Positions 8,925 to 17,681 of a DNA stretch of 64,000 nt are shown in pieces. A program made the translations under genes and the position numbers. The stretch is from assembly GCF_900129405.1 (NCBI RefSeq), contig NZ_FQVQ01000001.1:62001-126000 (forward strand). Direction: 5' to 3'. This DNA comes from Flavobacterium fontis. Its GTDB lineage: Bacteria > Bacteroidota > Bacteroidia > Flavobacteriales > Flavobacteriaceae. The stretch's first letter is position 1. The number at the start of each line of letters is the position of its first letter. The notes below the pieces were generated by a model, which saw only the letters and a list, made by a program, of their open reading frames with translations, was not told the origin of the DNA and ran no database searches.

Positions 8925-10075
8925 AAACGCTACTGTTTATTCATCAATCGGCGGAGTTGTACGGTTCTGATAAAACCTTGCTTTGGTTGATTCAAAACTT
9001 GGATCGAAAACGCTTCAAAGCGGTAGTTTTACTTCCGTTTGAGGGCCCGCTTCAGGAAGCTTTGGAAATGGCTCACGCGGAGGTACATATTGCCCCTGTG
9101 TTGAAAGTGTATCGCAAAATGTTTACGCCTGCCAATCTTTTTCGTTTTTTTAAAGACATCCAATCGGGGTTGCAGACGGTCAAAGCATTGCATCGCAAAC
9201 ATCATTTTTCATTGATTTATTCCAATACGTTAGCCGTTTTATTGGGTGTTTTTGCCGCTCAAAAATTGCGTATTCCACACCTTTGGCATGTCCATGAAAT
9301 CATTGAGTCGCCGGGTATTTTTAAAAAAGCCTACGGGAAATTACTGGCCTTACGGTCAACGTCATGGGTGGTCTATAATTCGGAGGCTACCGGTCATTTT
9401 TGGACTAAAACAGCTCCTGTAGGGCCAAAAAGTCAAGTCATTCCCAATGGATTGCCCTTACCTAAATCCGTTTCTGAATCCCAGCGCGATAGGGTGCGAG
9501 AAACTGCATTTAAAGCCACAGCGACTGATTTGGTTTTTGCATTGGTGGGTCGAATAAGCCGATGGAAAGGGCAGTTACTTGCCCTTGAAGCTTTTGCGGG
9601 TATTGCGCAACAGTATCCACACACGCGTTTGGTGTTTATCGGATCGGCTCCCCCAAATCAGGAGCATTTTGAAGAAAATTTACACGCTGAAATTAATCGT
9701 CTCGGGATACAACATCAAGTTGTTCATTTGCCTTTTCAAGAGGATATTCAATCGTATTGGGCTTCCATTGATGTGGCGTTGGTACCTTCTACCGAACCCG
9801 AGCCTTTTGGTTTGGTAGCTGTTGAAGCTATGCTGGCGGGCAAACCCGTTATTGGAGCCAATCATGGAGGATTGACCGAAATTGTTGACCACGAAGCAAC
9901 AGGATTCTTGGTTAAACCTGGTGATGTGACCACTTTGCGCGAGGCGATGTCCTTTTTTATCACCCATCAAGAAGCCGCGGCACGTATGGGAGAAACTGGC
10001 AAAGAGCGTGCGCGTACCCATTTTTCAGTGCAAAGTTATACCCGCGCCTTTGAAACCCTCTTCGAACGTTTTTAA
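8921..10075 (+). CDS. GT4-family glycosyltransferase
   Basis: This 384-residue cytoplasmic enzyme has the two-domain GT-B fold. The C-terminal donor-binding domain is shown by VGRISRWKGQ and by the EPFGLVAVEAM segment near residue 293, which carries the E-x7-E motif of retaining GT4 enzymes, followed by GANHGGLTEIV. The N-terminus shows the loop HQSAELYGSDK expected for the acceptor domain. It would add one sugar to the lipid-linked repeat unit from a nucleotide-sugar donor. The start overlaps the preceding stop by four bases. The specific sugar cannot be read from sequence. Confidence 0.9.
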   Translation: MKTLLFIHQSAELYGSDKTLLWLIQNLDRKRFKAVVLLPFEGPLQEALEMAHAEVHIAPVLKVYRKMFTPANLFRFFKDIQSGLQTVKALHRKHHFSLIYSNTLAVLLGVFAAQKLRIPHLWHVHEIIESPGIFKKAYGKLLALRSTSWVVYNSEATGHFWTKTAPVGPKSQVIPNGLPLPKSVSESQRDRVRETAFKATATDLVFALVGRISRWKGQLLALEAFAGIAQQYPHTRLVFIGSAPPNQEHFEENLHAEINRLGIQHQVVHLPFQEDIQSYWASIDVALVPSTEPEPFGLVAVEAMLAGKPVIGANHGGLTEIVDHEATGFLVKPGDVTTLREAMSFFITHQEAAARMGETGKERARTHFSVQSYTRAFETLFERF

Positions 10076-10111
10076 GGGGATAATTTTATTTTTTTCATTC
10101 CACAAAACGCC

Positions 10112-10119
10112 TATTTTTG
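10112..10119 (+). promoter_or_regulatory. Putative -7 promoter box (TATTTTTG)
   Basis: The octamer matches TAnnTTTG and lies 18 bases before ATG 10138. It overlaps the alternative upstream TTG start at 10117, which argues that 10138 is the true start of the downstream glycosyltransferase. Confidence 0.55.
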
Positions 10120-10137
10120 CTCGGTAATTTTTTTTGC

Positions 10138-11238
10138 ATGAAAATAGCTATACTTGGAACCCGAGGTATTCCAAACCATTACGGAGGATTTGAGCAGTTT
10201 GCCGAATTCTTTGCCGTTTATTTGGCCGAAAAAGGGCATGAGGTATACTGCTATAATTCGCACGATCATAAATTTCAAGAAAAAACATTTCACGGCGTAC
10301 ATATTATTCATCAATACGATCCCGAATATAAGTTGGGTACCTTCGGCCAATTTATTTACGACTACAATTGTATTCGCGATGCCCGAAAACGAAATTTTGA
10401 CATCATTCTACAATTAGGGTATACCAGCAATTCTATTTGGTTTTTTCTACTTCCCAAAAAGCCCATCATCATTACCAATATGGATGGTATTGAGTGGAAA
10501 AGGTCAAAGTATAACAAAGCGGTACAGCAGTTTTTAAAATTTGCCGAACGTTTGGCAGCGATGAGTAGCGACTATTTGGTTTCAGATTCGTTAGGGATTC
10601 AAAAGTTTTTGGAGCGACGCTATGGAAAAAAATCAACCTACATTGCTTACGGGGCGTATCCTTTTTCCAATCCAGATCCTTCCATTTTAACGGAATACGG
10701 AGTAGAAGCAGGGGGCTATAATATGATTATGGCGCGTTTCGAACCCGAAAATAATTTCCAATTGGTTCTTGATGGAGTGGTAGAAAGCGGCGAAACGACA
10801 CCTATTTTGGTGGTTGGCAACCATCAAACGAAGTATGGTGCGTATTTAAAAAATCGGTATGCTCAGTATCCATATATCCGATTTATGGGCGGAATTTACA
10901 ATCTTTCGCACTTGAATAATTTGCGGTACCACTGCAATTTATATTTTCACGGACATTCTGTGGGAGGGACCAATCCTTCCTTGTTGGAGGCCATGGCATC
11001 GCAAGCCTTAATTGCAGCCCATGATAATGATTTCAATAAAGGAGTGCTTCAAGAGAACGCCTTTTTCTTTTCTACCCCTAAAGAAGTCGTGCACATCCTC
11101 AAAACTGCCAAAAAAAGTGATACCTTGCACTTCATAAAAAACAATTACGAGGCCATTGTAACACAGTTCAATTGGAGTAAAATTAATGGGGAATATTTAC
11201 AATTATTTGAAGCTTGCATGGCAAAAGGAAAGCCATGA
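10138..11238 (+). CDS. DUF1972-type glycosyltransferase, possible rhamnosyltransferase
   Basis: The N-terminus MKIAILGTRGIPNHYGGFEQ is the hallmark of the DUF1972 domain found in Cps2T-like transferases. Several of these are beta-1,4-rhamnosyltransferases, which would suit the dTDP-rhamnose genes at the start of the locus. A GT4-like C-terminal domain follows, with GGTNPSLLEAMASQ around residue 285 in place of the usual E-x7-E region. I chose ATG 10138 (366 residues) over an upstream TTG because the family signature begins there and a -7 promoter box overlaps the longer start. The 3' end overlaps the next gene by 53 bases. Confidence 0.88.
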   Translation: MKIAILGTRGIPNHYGGFEQFAEFFAVYLAEKGHEVYCYNSHDHKFQEKTFHGVHIIHQYDPEYKLGTFGQFIYDYNCIRDARKRNFDIILQLGYTSNSIWFFLLPKKPIIITNMDGIEWKRSKYNKAVQQFLKFAERLAAMSSDYLVSDSLGIQKFLERRYGKKSTYIAYGAYPFSNPDPSILTEYGVEAGGYNMIMARFEPENNFQLVLDGVVESGETTPILVVGNHQTKYGAYLKNRYAQYPYIRFMGGIYNLSHLNNLRYHCNLYFHGHSVGGTNPSLLEAMASQALIAAHDNDFNKGVLQENAFFFSTPKEVVHILKTAKKSDTLHFIKNNYEAIVTQFNWSKINGEYLQLFEACMAKGKP

Positions 11239-12502
11239 TTTTCGTCAAAATCCACTACCGTATTTTGTTTTACTTGTCGTTTTAACGATTCCTTTACCCC
11301 ATATTTTCAGTAGTATTGCTGCTATTCTTTGGGTTGTTTTGGCCTTATTTTTACGCAAAAAAGGAACACCAAAATGGAATCCCGCCTTGATATGGCCGTT
11401 GTTATTGTATGTGGGTTTGGCGCTTTCTTATTGTTGGTCCATAGCCCCGTCACTTACCCTTTCAGCACTTACAAAGCAAATCCCGTTGCTTTTGTTCCCT
11501 TTGGTGTTTTTTATCCATAGCCAATGGTCTCCCGAGGCTGAAACAAAGATTAAAAACGGTTTAGCCTACGGGTATTCAGTTTTCGCTCTTTTTTGGTTGC
11601 TCAAAGCGCTCATACGGTATTGTCTTACCGGAGATCAAAATGTGTTTTTTTATCATGATTTAGTGACCCATGATGTCAACGCAATTCATGTTTCATTGTA
11701 CGTTGCCGTAGCTTTTTTTATAGTGCTTGAAAAGCAGGTTCGCACAATTTTGGAATGGATTTTTATGGGCGTTTTAGGGTTGGTTATGGTCTTGCTTTCC
11801 TCCAAAAACGTCATCATTATCTTTTTAGGATTATTTGTTATTCGATGGATACAGCAGTACCGCCATCGGGTACCCTTTCGTGTTAAAATGTTGCTTGGAG
11901 GAATTTCTATCGGTTTGTTACTTCTTTTTTCGGGTAAAATTATGGACCGATTTCGACTAGAGGTAGCTTCAAATACGGGTCATGAAACGGTTAATCGTAC
12001 GATTGGAGATGCAACAAATAAGGTCTATAATGTTACAGTGCACCAAGCGTGGAATCAACCCACTTTTAAAGCCAATGATTTTTTTCCAGGGACAGCTTTA
12101 CGCGTGTATCAAATTCGAATATTTCTTGAAATGATGGGCGAAGATGGACAATGGCTTACAGGCTATGGAGCGAATGCAACCGACGAAAAAATTCGGCAAA
12201 AACGTATAGAACACCAACTTTATCAAGGTTATGATGTATTCAACTTCCATAACCAGTATATTCAATTTTTTGCAGAAATTGGAATCATTGGTTTTATTAT
12301 TTGCATCATAATGGTGTTTGTAAATTTGAAAATTGCCATAAATCGAAAAGATTTCGTTCATTTTTCTTTTGCAATTTTGATTATAAGTTTATTTTTGACA
12401 GAGTCATTTTTGGCACGCCAACGTGGAGTAATTTATTTTACCCTCATGTATTGTTTATTCATGTCCTTTTCACCCAAAGGGAATATTAAGAAGTTACTAT
12501 GA
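11186..12502 (+). CDS. O-antigen ligase/polymerase family membrane protein
   Basis: This 438-residue protein has about ten to twelve transmembrane helices and a large periplasmic loop (roughly residues 250-355) including [14 protein letters not shown] and [17 protein letters not shown]. The last segment resembles the PF04932 Wzy/WaaL pattern, in which H-N-x-(Y/F)-L precedes a hydrophobic helix. It could be the polymerase, or the ligase that attaches finished polymer to lipid A or another acceptor. The start at 11186 lies inside the preceding gene (53-base overlap), and the stop overlaps the next start by four bases. It is the second such protein in the locus. Confidence 0.82.
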   Translation: MGNIYNYLKLAWQKESHDFRQNPLPYFVLLVVLTIPLPHIFSSIAAILWVVLALFLRKKGTPKWNPALIWPLLLYVGLALSYCWSIAPSLTLSALTKQIPLLLFPLVFFIHSQWSPEAETKIKNGLAYGYSVFALFWLLKALIRYCLTGDQNVFFYHDLVTHDVNAIHVSLYVAVAFFIVLEKQVRTILEWIFMGVLGLVMVLLSSKNVIIIFLGLFVIRWIQQYRHRVPFRVKMLLGGISIGLLLLFSGKIMDRFRLEVASNTGHETVNRTIGDATNKVYNVTVHQAWNQPTFKANDFFPGTALRVYQIRIFLEMMGEDGQWLTGYGANATDEKIRQKRIEHQLYQGYDVFNFHNQYIQFFAEIGIIGFIICIIMVFVNLKIAINRKDFVHFSFAILIISLFLTESFLARQRGVIYFTLMYCLFMSFSPKGNIKKLL

Positions 12503-13482
12503 AAAGAATTTTAATCACTGGTGCAGCAGGATTTTTGGGCTCACATTTATGCGATCGTTTCTTAGCTGAGGGATACCATGTTATTGGAATGGATAACCTA
12601 ATCACTGGCGATTTAAAAAACATTGAACACTTATTCAAAGAAGAACATTTTGAGTTTTATCATCATGATGTCACCAAATTTGTTCATGTTCCAGGACATT
12701 TGGATTATATTTTACATTTTGCCTCACCGGCGAGCCCCATTGATTATTTGAAAATTCCAATTCAAACCTTAAAAGTAGGTTCATTGGGAACGCACAACTT
12801 ATTGGGCTTGGCACGGGTAAAAAAAGCAAGAATTCTTATTGCTTCTACCTCAGAAGTTTATGGTGATCCTTTGGTGCATCCGCAAACTGAAGATTACTAT
12901 GGCAATGTAAATACCATTGGTCCACGTGGTGTGTATGACGAAGCCAAGCGTTTTCAGGAATCGATTACGATGGCATATCATACCTTCCATGGAGTAGAAA
13001 CACGTATTGTGCGTATTTTTAACACTTATGGACCCCGTATGCGACTGAATGATGGCCGCGTAATTCCTGCTTTTATCGGGCAAGCTTTACGAGGTGAAGA
13101 TTTAACGGTGTTTGGAGATGGAAGTCAAACGCGATCCTTTTGTTATGTGACCGATCAAGTGGAAGGTATTTACCGTTTGTTATTATCCGATTACAATATG
13201 CCCGTAAATATTGGTAATCCTGACGAAATTACGATTCGCGATTTTGCTGAGGAAATCATTAAACTTACAGGTACCGAGCAGAAAATTATTTACCATCCTC
13301 TTCCGGTTAATGATCCGTTACAAAGACAACCAGACATCACCAAAGCAAAGGAAATTTTAGGCTGGGAACCCAAAGTAAGTCGTTCCGAAGGGATGAAGCT
13401 AACCTATGACTATTTCAAATCCTTGACCTCCGAGGAATTGTTGCGTGAGGAGCATAAAGATTTTAAAAATTATATTCACTAA
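12499..13482 (+). CDS. UDP-glucuronate decarboxylase-like NAD-dependent epimerase/dehydratase (UDP-xylose synthase)
   Basis: This extended short-chain dehydrogenase has the NAD motif GAAGFLGSH (8-16), catalytic STSEVYG (116-122), and the Tyr-x3-Lys pair in VYDEAK (Tyr146, Lys150). The segments [11 protein letters not shown] and [16 protein letters not shown] are highly typical of UDP-glucuronic acid decarboxylases, which yield UDP-xylose. It would provide a pentose donor for one transferase in the locus. The UDP-glucose dehydrogenase needed to make UDP-glucuronate is not present in this window. The start overlaps the preceding stop by four bases. Confidence 0.88.
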   Translation: MKRILITGAAGFLGSHLCDRFLAEGYHVIGMDNLITGDLKNIEHLFKEEHFEFYHHDVTKFVHVPGHLDYILHFASPASPIDYLKIPIQTLKVGSLGTHNLLGLARVKKARILIASTSEVYGDPLVHPQTEDYYGNVNTIGPRGVYDEAKRFQESITMAYHTFHGVETRIVRIFNTYGPRMRLNDGRVIPAFIGQALRGEDLTVFGDGSQTRSFCYVTDQVEGIYRLLLSDYNMPVNIGNPDEITIRDFAEEIIKLTGTEQKIIYHPLPVNDPLQRQPDITKAKEILGWEPKVSRSEGMKLTYDYFKSLTSEELLREEHKDFKNYIH

Positions 13483-13494
13483 ACCCACCTTCAA

Positions 13495-14856
13495 GTGCAT
13501 CATACAGGTCGGTATTCCAAATACATACGTCCCATAAGTATTCTACTAGATTTGCTAGTAGTCAATGCACTTAGTTTATATTTTTTTAGAGAGCTACGCG
13601 TTGATTTTTTGGTCTACATTCCGTACCAAATTTTAGCTTGGTCTCTGATTGCGTTATTGGTTCGGTTTTACGAAGTGTATCGGTTTACTACGCCTGTTGA
13701 AATTATTTCCAAATTATTCAAGCAATCCACTTTGTTTTTATTGTTGGTAATTGCTTTTTTCCCCTTTGTAAAAACCACAATTTTTAGTGGTAAAGCTATA
13801 GCTTGGCTGCTTTCGGTGAGTTTTGTTATTATCACAGGATTTAAATATTTTTTCTTTTATTACCTGAAGAAATACCGATTGTTAACACACAATAATTACC
13901 GTTCTGCAGTGATTATTGGGTATACTCCGGAAGCGTTGAATTTGAAAAAAGTTTTTGAAACGCGACAAGATTACGGGTATCGTTTTCATGGTTTTTTTTC
14001 CGATAAAAAGCAAGGACCTGAAATTGTTGGAAAAACCGATGAGCTAAAAGCTTTTGTTTTGGAAAAAAGAATCGATGAAATCTACTGTTCCTTGAACGAA
14101 ATTTCTAATGAGAAAATCAAAGAATTGGTTCAATTTGCCGATGAATTCCGTAAGACTATCAAATTTATTCCTGATACAAAGGAGATTCTTTCCAAGAATT
14201 TGAAAATTGATTATTACGAACTCTTCCCAGTATTATCGCTTCAAAAAACACAGTTACACGATCCGCTTATAAAAGGTTTTAAGCGCGCTTTCGACATTCT
14301 CTTTTCATTAATTGTTATCGTATGTATACTCTCTTGGTTGACGCCAATTATTGGACTTTTGATTTTGCTTGAATCTCGCGGCCCTATTTTTTTCAAACAA
14401 GGGCGCCCCGGATTGGATGAGAAAGAATTCTTTTGCTACAAGTTTCGATCCATGCATCAAAATGTCAACACCGAGCAAGAAGCTTCTCGCAACGATCCAC
14501 GAGTGACGCGTATGGGTCGGTTTATGCGAAAAACGAGTATTGATGAACTACCCCAATTTTTCAATGTATTCCTTGGCGATATGTCGGTAGTAGGGCCGCG
14601 ACCACACCTTTGGTCTCAAAATAAAGCGTATGCCAACAAAATCAAGAAGTACATGGTTCGCCTTTATGTAAAACCAGGCATCACCGGATTGGCCCAAGTA
14701 AAAGGTTTCCGTGGAGAAATTGAAACGGATGAAGACATGATTAATCGCATCAAATACGATGTGTTTTATATAGAAAACTGGTCGTTTGTATTAGATATTA
14801 AAATTATCGTTCAAACCGTCATCAATATTTTTAAGGGCGAAGAAAAAGCATACTAG
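13495..14856 (+). CDS. Initiating polyprenyl-phosphate sugar-1-phosphate transferase (WcaJ/WbaP type)
   Basis: The protein has four or five N-terminal transmembrane helices (1-125), a Rossmann-like middle domain (about 135-240) and a C-terminal bacterial sugar transferase domain (about 258-453). The last contains KRAFDI, YKFRSMH, DELPQFFNVFLGDMSVVGPR and KPGITGLAQV. These enzymes start the repeat unit by moving a sugar-1-phosphate from a nucleotide sugar to undecaprenyl phosphate. The start is GTG at 13495, since no ATG is available before the first helix. It is the last gene of the forward block and ends tail-to-tail with a four-base overlap against the reverse operon. Confidence 0.92.
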   Translation: MHHTGRYSKYIRPISILLDLLVVNALSLYFFRELRVDFLVYIPYQILAWSLIALLVRFYEVYRFTTPVEIISKLFKQSTLFLLLVIAFFPFVKTTIFSGKAIAWLLSVSFVIITGFKYFFFYYLKKYRLLTHNNYRSAVIIGYTPEALNLKKVFETRQDYGYRFHGFFSDKKQGPEIVGKTDELKAFVLEKRIDEIYCSLNEISNEKIKELVQFADEFRKTIKFIPDTKEILSKNLKIDYYELFPVLSLQKTQLHDPLIKGFKRAFDILFSLIVIVCILSWLTPIIGLLILLESRGPIFFKQGRPGLDEKEFFCYKFRSMHQNVNTEQEASRNDPRVTRMGRFMRKTSIDELPQFFNVFLGDMSVVGPRPHLWSQNKAYANKIKKYMVRLYVKPGITGLAQVKGFRGEIETDEDMINRIKYDVFYIENWSFVLDIKIIVQTVINIFKGEEKAY

Positions 14857-16037
14857 AATACTCCTTGTTCAATTAAATCTTTTACCTGTTTTTCGATATC
14901 AAAATCCGCTTGCGCCTGTTCAAAAACTTTTGTTTTTAAGGCCGCTAATTCGGATTTATCCAAGGCATTTATCTCCAGAAGTTGGTGTTGCATGGTGCTA
15001 AAATCGCCCACAGGAACCACCCAACCCAATCCGTGATTTGTCACTATATTTTCGCCCTCACCACCGCCAAAATACAAAATAGGAAACCCTAAACTTCCAT
15101 ACTCAAAAATTTTGGAAGGAACCGAACCGTAAATCCGTGTGGTTAAGGGCACAATGGCGATGTCAAAGGTTTTTAGCATTTCATGAAGTGCCTTGCGATC
15201 CATCATGCCATGGAAAAATATCGGTTGTTGTGGATGGTTTTGTAAATAGGCTTCGATTTCTTTCTTCTCAGCGCCATCCCCGAAAATGTGCAATTCAATT
15301 CGCGTTCCCACCAAGTCAAGTTGCCGACATAATTCATACACGCCTTGCGCAACCCCCAACAATCCTGCGTAGAATACTTTTATGGTAGGCTCCGCTGAGG
15401 TTTGCAGTTCACATTGTTTCTCTGCATGATCGGGATAATTTCGATACAAATACCCTTGCTTATTGGGGAAAATCGAATGAACATGATCCAAAATTTCTTT
15501 CGATTGTCCCAACAGTATAGAAGCCTTTTGATAGATAAAGCGTTCCATGAAAAGGGAAACGTTATGCGAAAATGACCCTTTTTTCAATGCATTAAGTTCC
15601 AAGGCTGCCAAAGGCCATAAATCGGAGACATTAAGGATAATTTTCTTTCGTTTTAGCGTTAAAATAGCCACCGAAAGAAAAGACAACAATAAAGGAGGCG
15701 ATTGCACGATTACTTTTTTGGGTGTTTTTTTAAACAGTAAAAACAGTACCAAAACACTTGAAAACGAAAGGATGGACAGCAAACGTTTGGCAATATTCTT
15801 ACTGTTACTCGGATAAATCCAAAGCCGTTTTATCCGAATTCCTTTTTGGAGTTCTGTCACCGAAAATTTTCCACGGTATTCTGGAAACAATTCACCTTTG
15901 GGATAATTTCCCAAGGGGCAAAGCAAAGTGACTTCATAGTTGTTTTTATGTAATTGTAGGGCCATTTGCTCAATTCGATTGGCAGCGGCCCCTTTTTCTG
16001 GCGGATAATAGTTAGAGATTATGAGTATGTCTTGCAT
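14853..16037 (-). CDS. WbuB-like GT4 glycosyltransferase
   Basis: The N-terminus ILIISNYYPPEKGAAANRI is the signature of the WbuB/colanic-acid-type GT4 transferases, several of which handle N-acetyl-fucosamine or related amino sugars. The donor domain carries FYAGLLGVAQG and, near the C-terminus, SVPSKIFEYGSLGFPILY. I chose ATG at 16037 (394 residues) because it overlaps the wecB stop as TAATG; a start six codons upstream is possible. It is the last gene of the capK-ORF6N-wecB operon. Adjacency to wecB is consistent with an amino-sugar substrate, but that is inference. Confidence 0.87.
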   Translation of the reverse strand: MQDILIISNYYPPEKGAAANRIEQMALQLHKNNYEVTLLCPLGNYPKGELFPEYRGKFSVTELQKGIRIKRLWIYPSNSKNIAKRLLSILSFSSVLVLFLLFKKTPKKVIVQSPPLLLSFLSVAILTLKRKKIILNVSDLWPLAALELNALKKGSFSHNVSLFMERFIYQKASILLGQSKEILDHVHSIFPNKQGYLYRNYPDHAEKQCELQTSAEPTIKVFYAGLLGVAQGVYELCRQLDLVGTRIELHIFGDGAEKKEIEAYLQNHPQQPIFFHGMMDRKALHEMLKTFDIAIVPLTTRIYGSVPSKIFEYGSLGFPILYFGGGEGENIVTNHGLGWVVPVGDFSTMQHQLLEINALDKSELAALKTKVFEQAQADFDIEKQVKDLIEQGVF

Positions 16038-17128
16038 TAGTTCCTTTTTTGCCACAAAATATCGACAATACGTTCAGAAGCTTTTCCGTCCCATAATTCA
16101 GGAATCCCCGCCTTTTTCATTCCGTTTTGAAGAAAAGAAGTATACGTTTCTACCAACTTTTCTACTTGTGTTCCTACCAAGTGATTGGTCCCTATAGTAA
16201 TCGTTTCGGGACGTTCGGTATTGTTACGCAAGGTAAAACAAGGAATTCCAAGAACCGTAGTTTCTTCCGAAATTCCACCGCTATCGGTAATTACGGCAAA
16301 GCTATGTGCTACCAAATACATGAAATTTAAATACCCTTGCGGTTCGATAAAAACAATATTTTGGGTATCCAATTGCCGCTCGCCCAAAATTGCTTTAGTT
16401 CGGGGGTGAATGGGGAAGATGATTTTTTTTCCTTGTGCCAACGCATCAATACCTTGCAGTAAATGCAATAACGAATCCTCTTCATCAACGTTGGCCGGTC
16501 GGTGTAAGGTAAGTACGATATAGTTTCCTTTTTCAAGGGCGAAATCCTCCCAAAACAAAGGTCGCTGAAAGCGGTGTTGATTTTGATATAAGGTGTCAAT
16601 CATTACGTTCCCCACAAAATGCACAGCATCGGGTTGCGCACCATATCGAATTAAATTTTCAGTAGCCAAGGGAGAGGTGGTAAAGAAATAATCGGTAATG
16701 CTATCGGTTACGATTCGGTTGATTTCTTCAGGCATAGTCATATCTCCCGAACGAATTCCCGCTTCGACATGCGTTACTTTTAGGTTCATTTTTTTGGCTA
16801 CAAGTGCACAGGCCATGGTTGAATTGACATCGCCAACCACCAAAACCATATCGGTAGGATTTTCCAATAATTCTTGTTCAAAAGCCACCATAATATTGGC
16901 CGTTTGCACCGATTGGGAACCGCTTTTTACCTCAAGATTGGCATCGGGTTTGGGGATATTCAGCTCTTCAAAAAACGTATCACTGAGGTTTTTATCATAA
17001 TGTTGACCCGTATGTACCAAACGATAGGAGAGTGGAATACCCTCCTGCTGTTTTTGTTCTATTGCTCGAATAATAGGAGCAATTTTAATAAAATTAGGTC
17101 GTGCACCCGCAACGATAGTTATTTTCAT
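16037..17128 (-). CDS. wecB: UDP-N-acetylglucosamine 2-epimerase (non-hydrolysing)
   Basis: This cytoplasmic GT-B fold enzyme interconverts UDP-GlcNAc and UDP-ManNAc or acts on a related UDP-amino sugar. Conserved motifs are GARPNFIKIAP (8-18), HTGQHYD (40-46), GDVNSTMA, VEAGIRS, PEEINR and LHRPANVD, which contain the acidic and histidine residues known from E. coli WecB. At 363 residues it is full length. It lies three bases after the ORF6N stop and overlaps the WbuB-like start by one base. No UDP-ManNAc dehydrogenase or FnlAB enzymes are in the window, so the final sugar is uncertain. Confidence 0.94.
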   Translation of the reverse strand: MKITIVAGARPNFIKIAPIIRAIEQKQQEGIPLSYRLVHTGQHYDKNLSDTFFEELNIPKPDANLEVKSGSQSVQTANIMVAFEQELLENPTDMVLVVGDVNSTMACALVAKKMNLKVTHVEAGIRSGDMTMPEEINRIVTDSITDYFFTTSPLATENLIRYGAQPDAVHFVGNVMIDTLYQNQHRFQRPLFWEDFALEKGNYIVLTLHRPANVDEEDSLLHLLQGIDALAQGKKIIFPIHPRTKAILGERQLDTQNIVFIEPQGYLNFMYLVAHSFAVITDSGGISEETTVLGIPCFTLRNNTERPETITIGTNHLVGTQVEKLVETYTSFLQNGMKKAGIPELWDGKASERIVDILWQKRN

Positions 17129-17131
17129 AAT

Positions 17132-17653
17132 CTAATTTTTATACCCAATGGGTTTTCGATTTTCGGCCGGTTTGACTTCGTTTAATTCGTCTAAATACGA
17201 AAACACTAACTCAATATTTTTATCATGGTTCTCCACTTTTTGTTCCAACAAATGGATTTTTTCCTGTACTTCGGAATGCTCCATAATCCTTTGTCGCATT
17301 TGGGTGAATAGTCGCATGATTTGAATATTCACCGAAATAGCCAGTTCCGAATGAATCACACTCGAAAGCATGAGAATGCCATGTTCGGTAAAGGCCATAG
17401 GCGCGTGTCGTAATCCCATTTTTAACGATTTGGAAGACGCAAATTGCGACCTCCAATTATGTAATTCATCCTCAGTCAAAACAAACATAAAATCTTCAGG
17501 AAAACGAGATAAATTTCGTTTTACTGCTTCTTTTAACCGTTTTGTTTCAATTCCGTACAATTGGGCCAAATCGCGATCCAAGAGTACTTTTTGGCTTCGG
17601 ATAACATAAATTTTATCCAATACCTTTTCATTAGGGCGCATAGAATTTTGCAT
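17132..17653 (-). CDS. ORF6N domain DNA-binding protein
   Basis: The 173-residue protein begins with an ORF6N domain: VIRSQKVLLDRDLAQLYGIE, then KRLKEAVKRNLSRFPEDFMF and a C-terminal helical part with MAFTEHGILML. The domain is known from phage antirepressors and KilA-N-related proteins and is thought to bind DNA. A coiled-coil region follows (about 120-160, HSEVQEKIHLLEQKVEN). It sits inside an operon between a CapK-like gene (28-base gap) and wecB (three-base gap), all on the reverse strand. No phage genes surround it. It might regulate the locus or be a genomic stowaway. Confidence 0.9.
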   Translation of the reverse strand: MQNSMRPNEKVLDKIYVIRSQKVLLDRDLAQLYGIETKRLKEAVKRNLSRFPEDFMFVLTEDELHNWRSQFASSKSLKMGLRHAPMAFTEHGILMLSSVIHSELAISVNIQIMRLFTQMRQRIMEHSEVQEKIHLLEQKVENHDKNIELVFSYLDELNEVKPAENRKPIGYKN

Positions 17654-17681
17654 AGGCGTTGTATTTAAAAATTATTTTGGT

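Noticed and set aside
10117..10137. TTG start seven codons upstream of the DUF1972 transferase
   Set aside because: It falls inside a -7 promoter box and the conserved family N-terminus begins at ATG 10138.
17132..17653. Prophage remnant
   Set aside because: Only a single ORF6N gene is present; no integrase, structural or lysis gene and no attachment-site repeat is visible around it.
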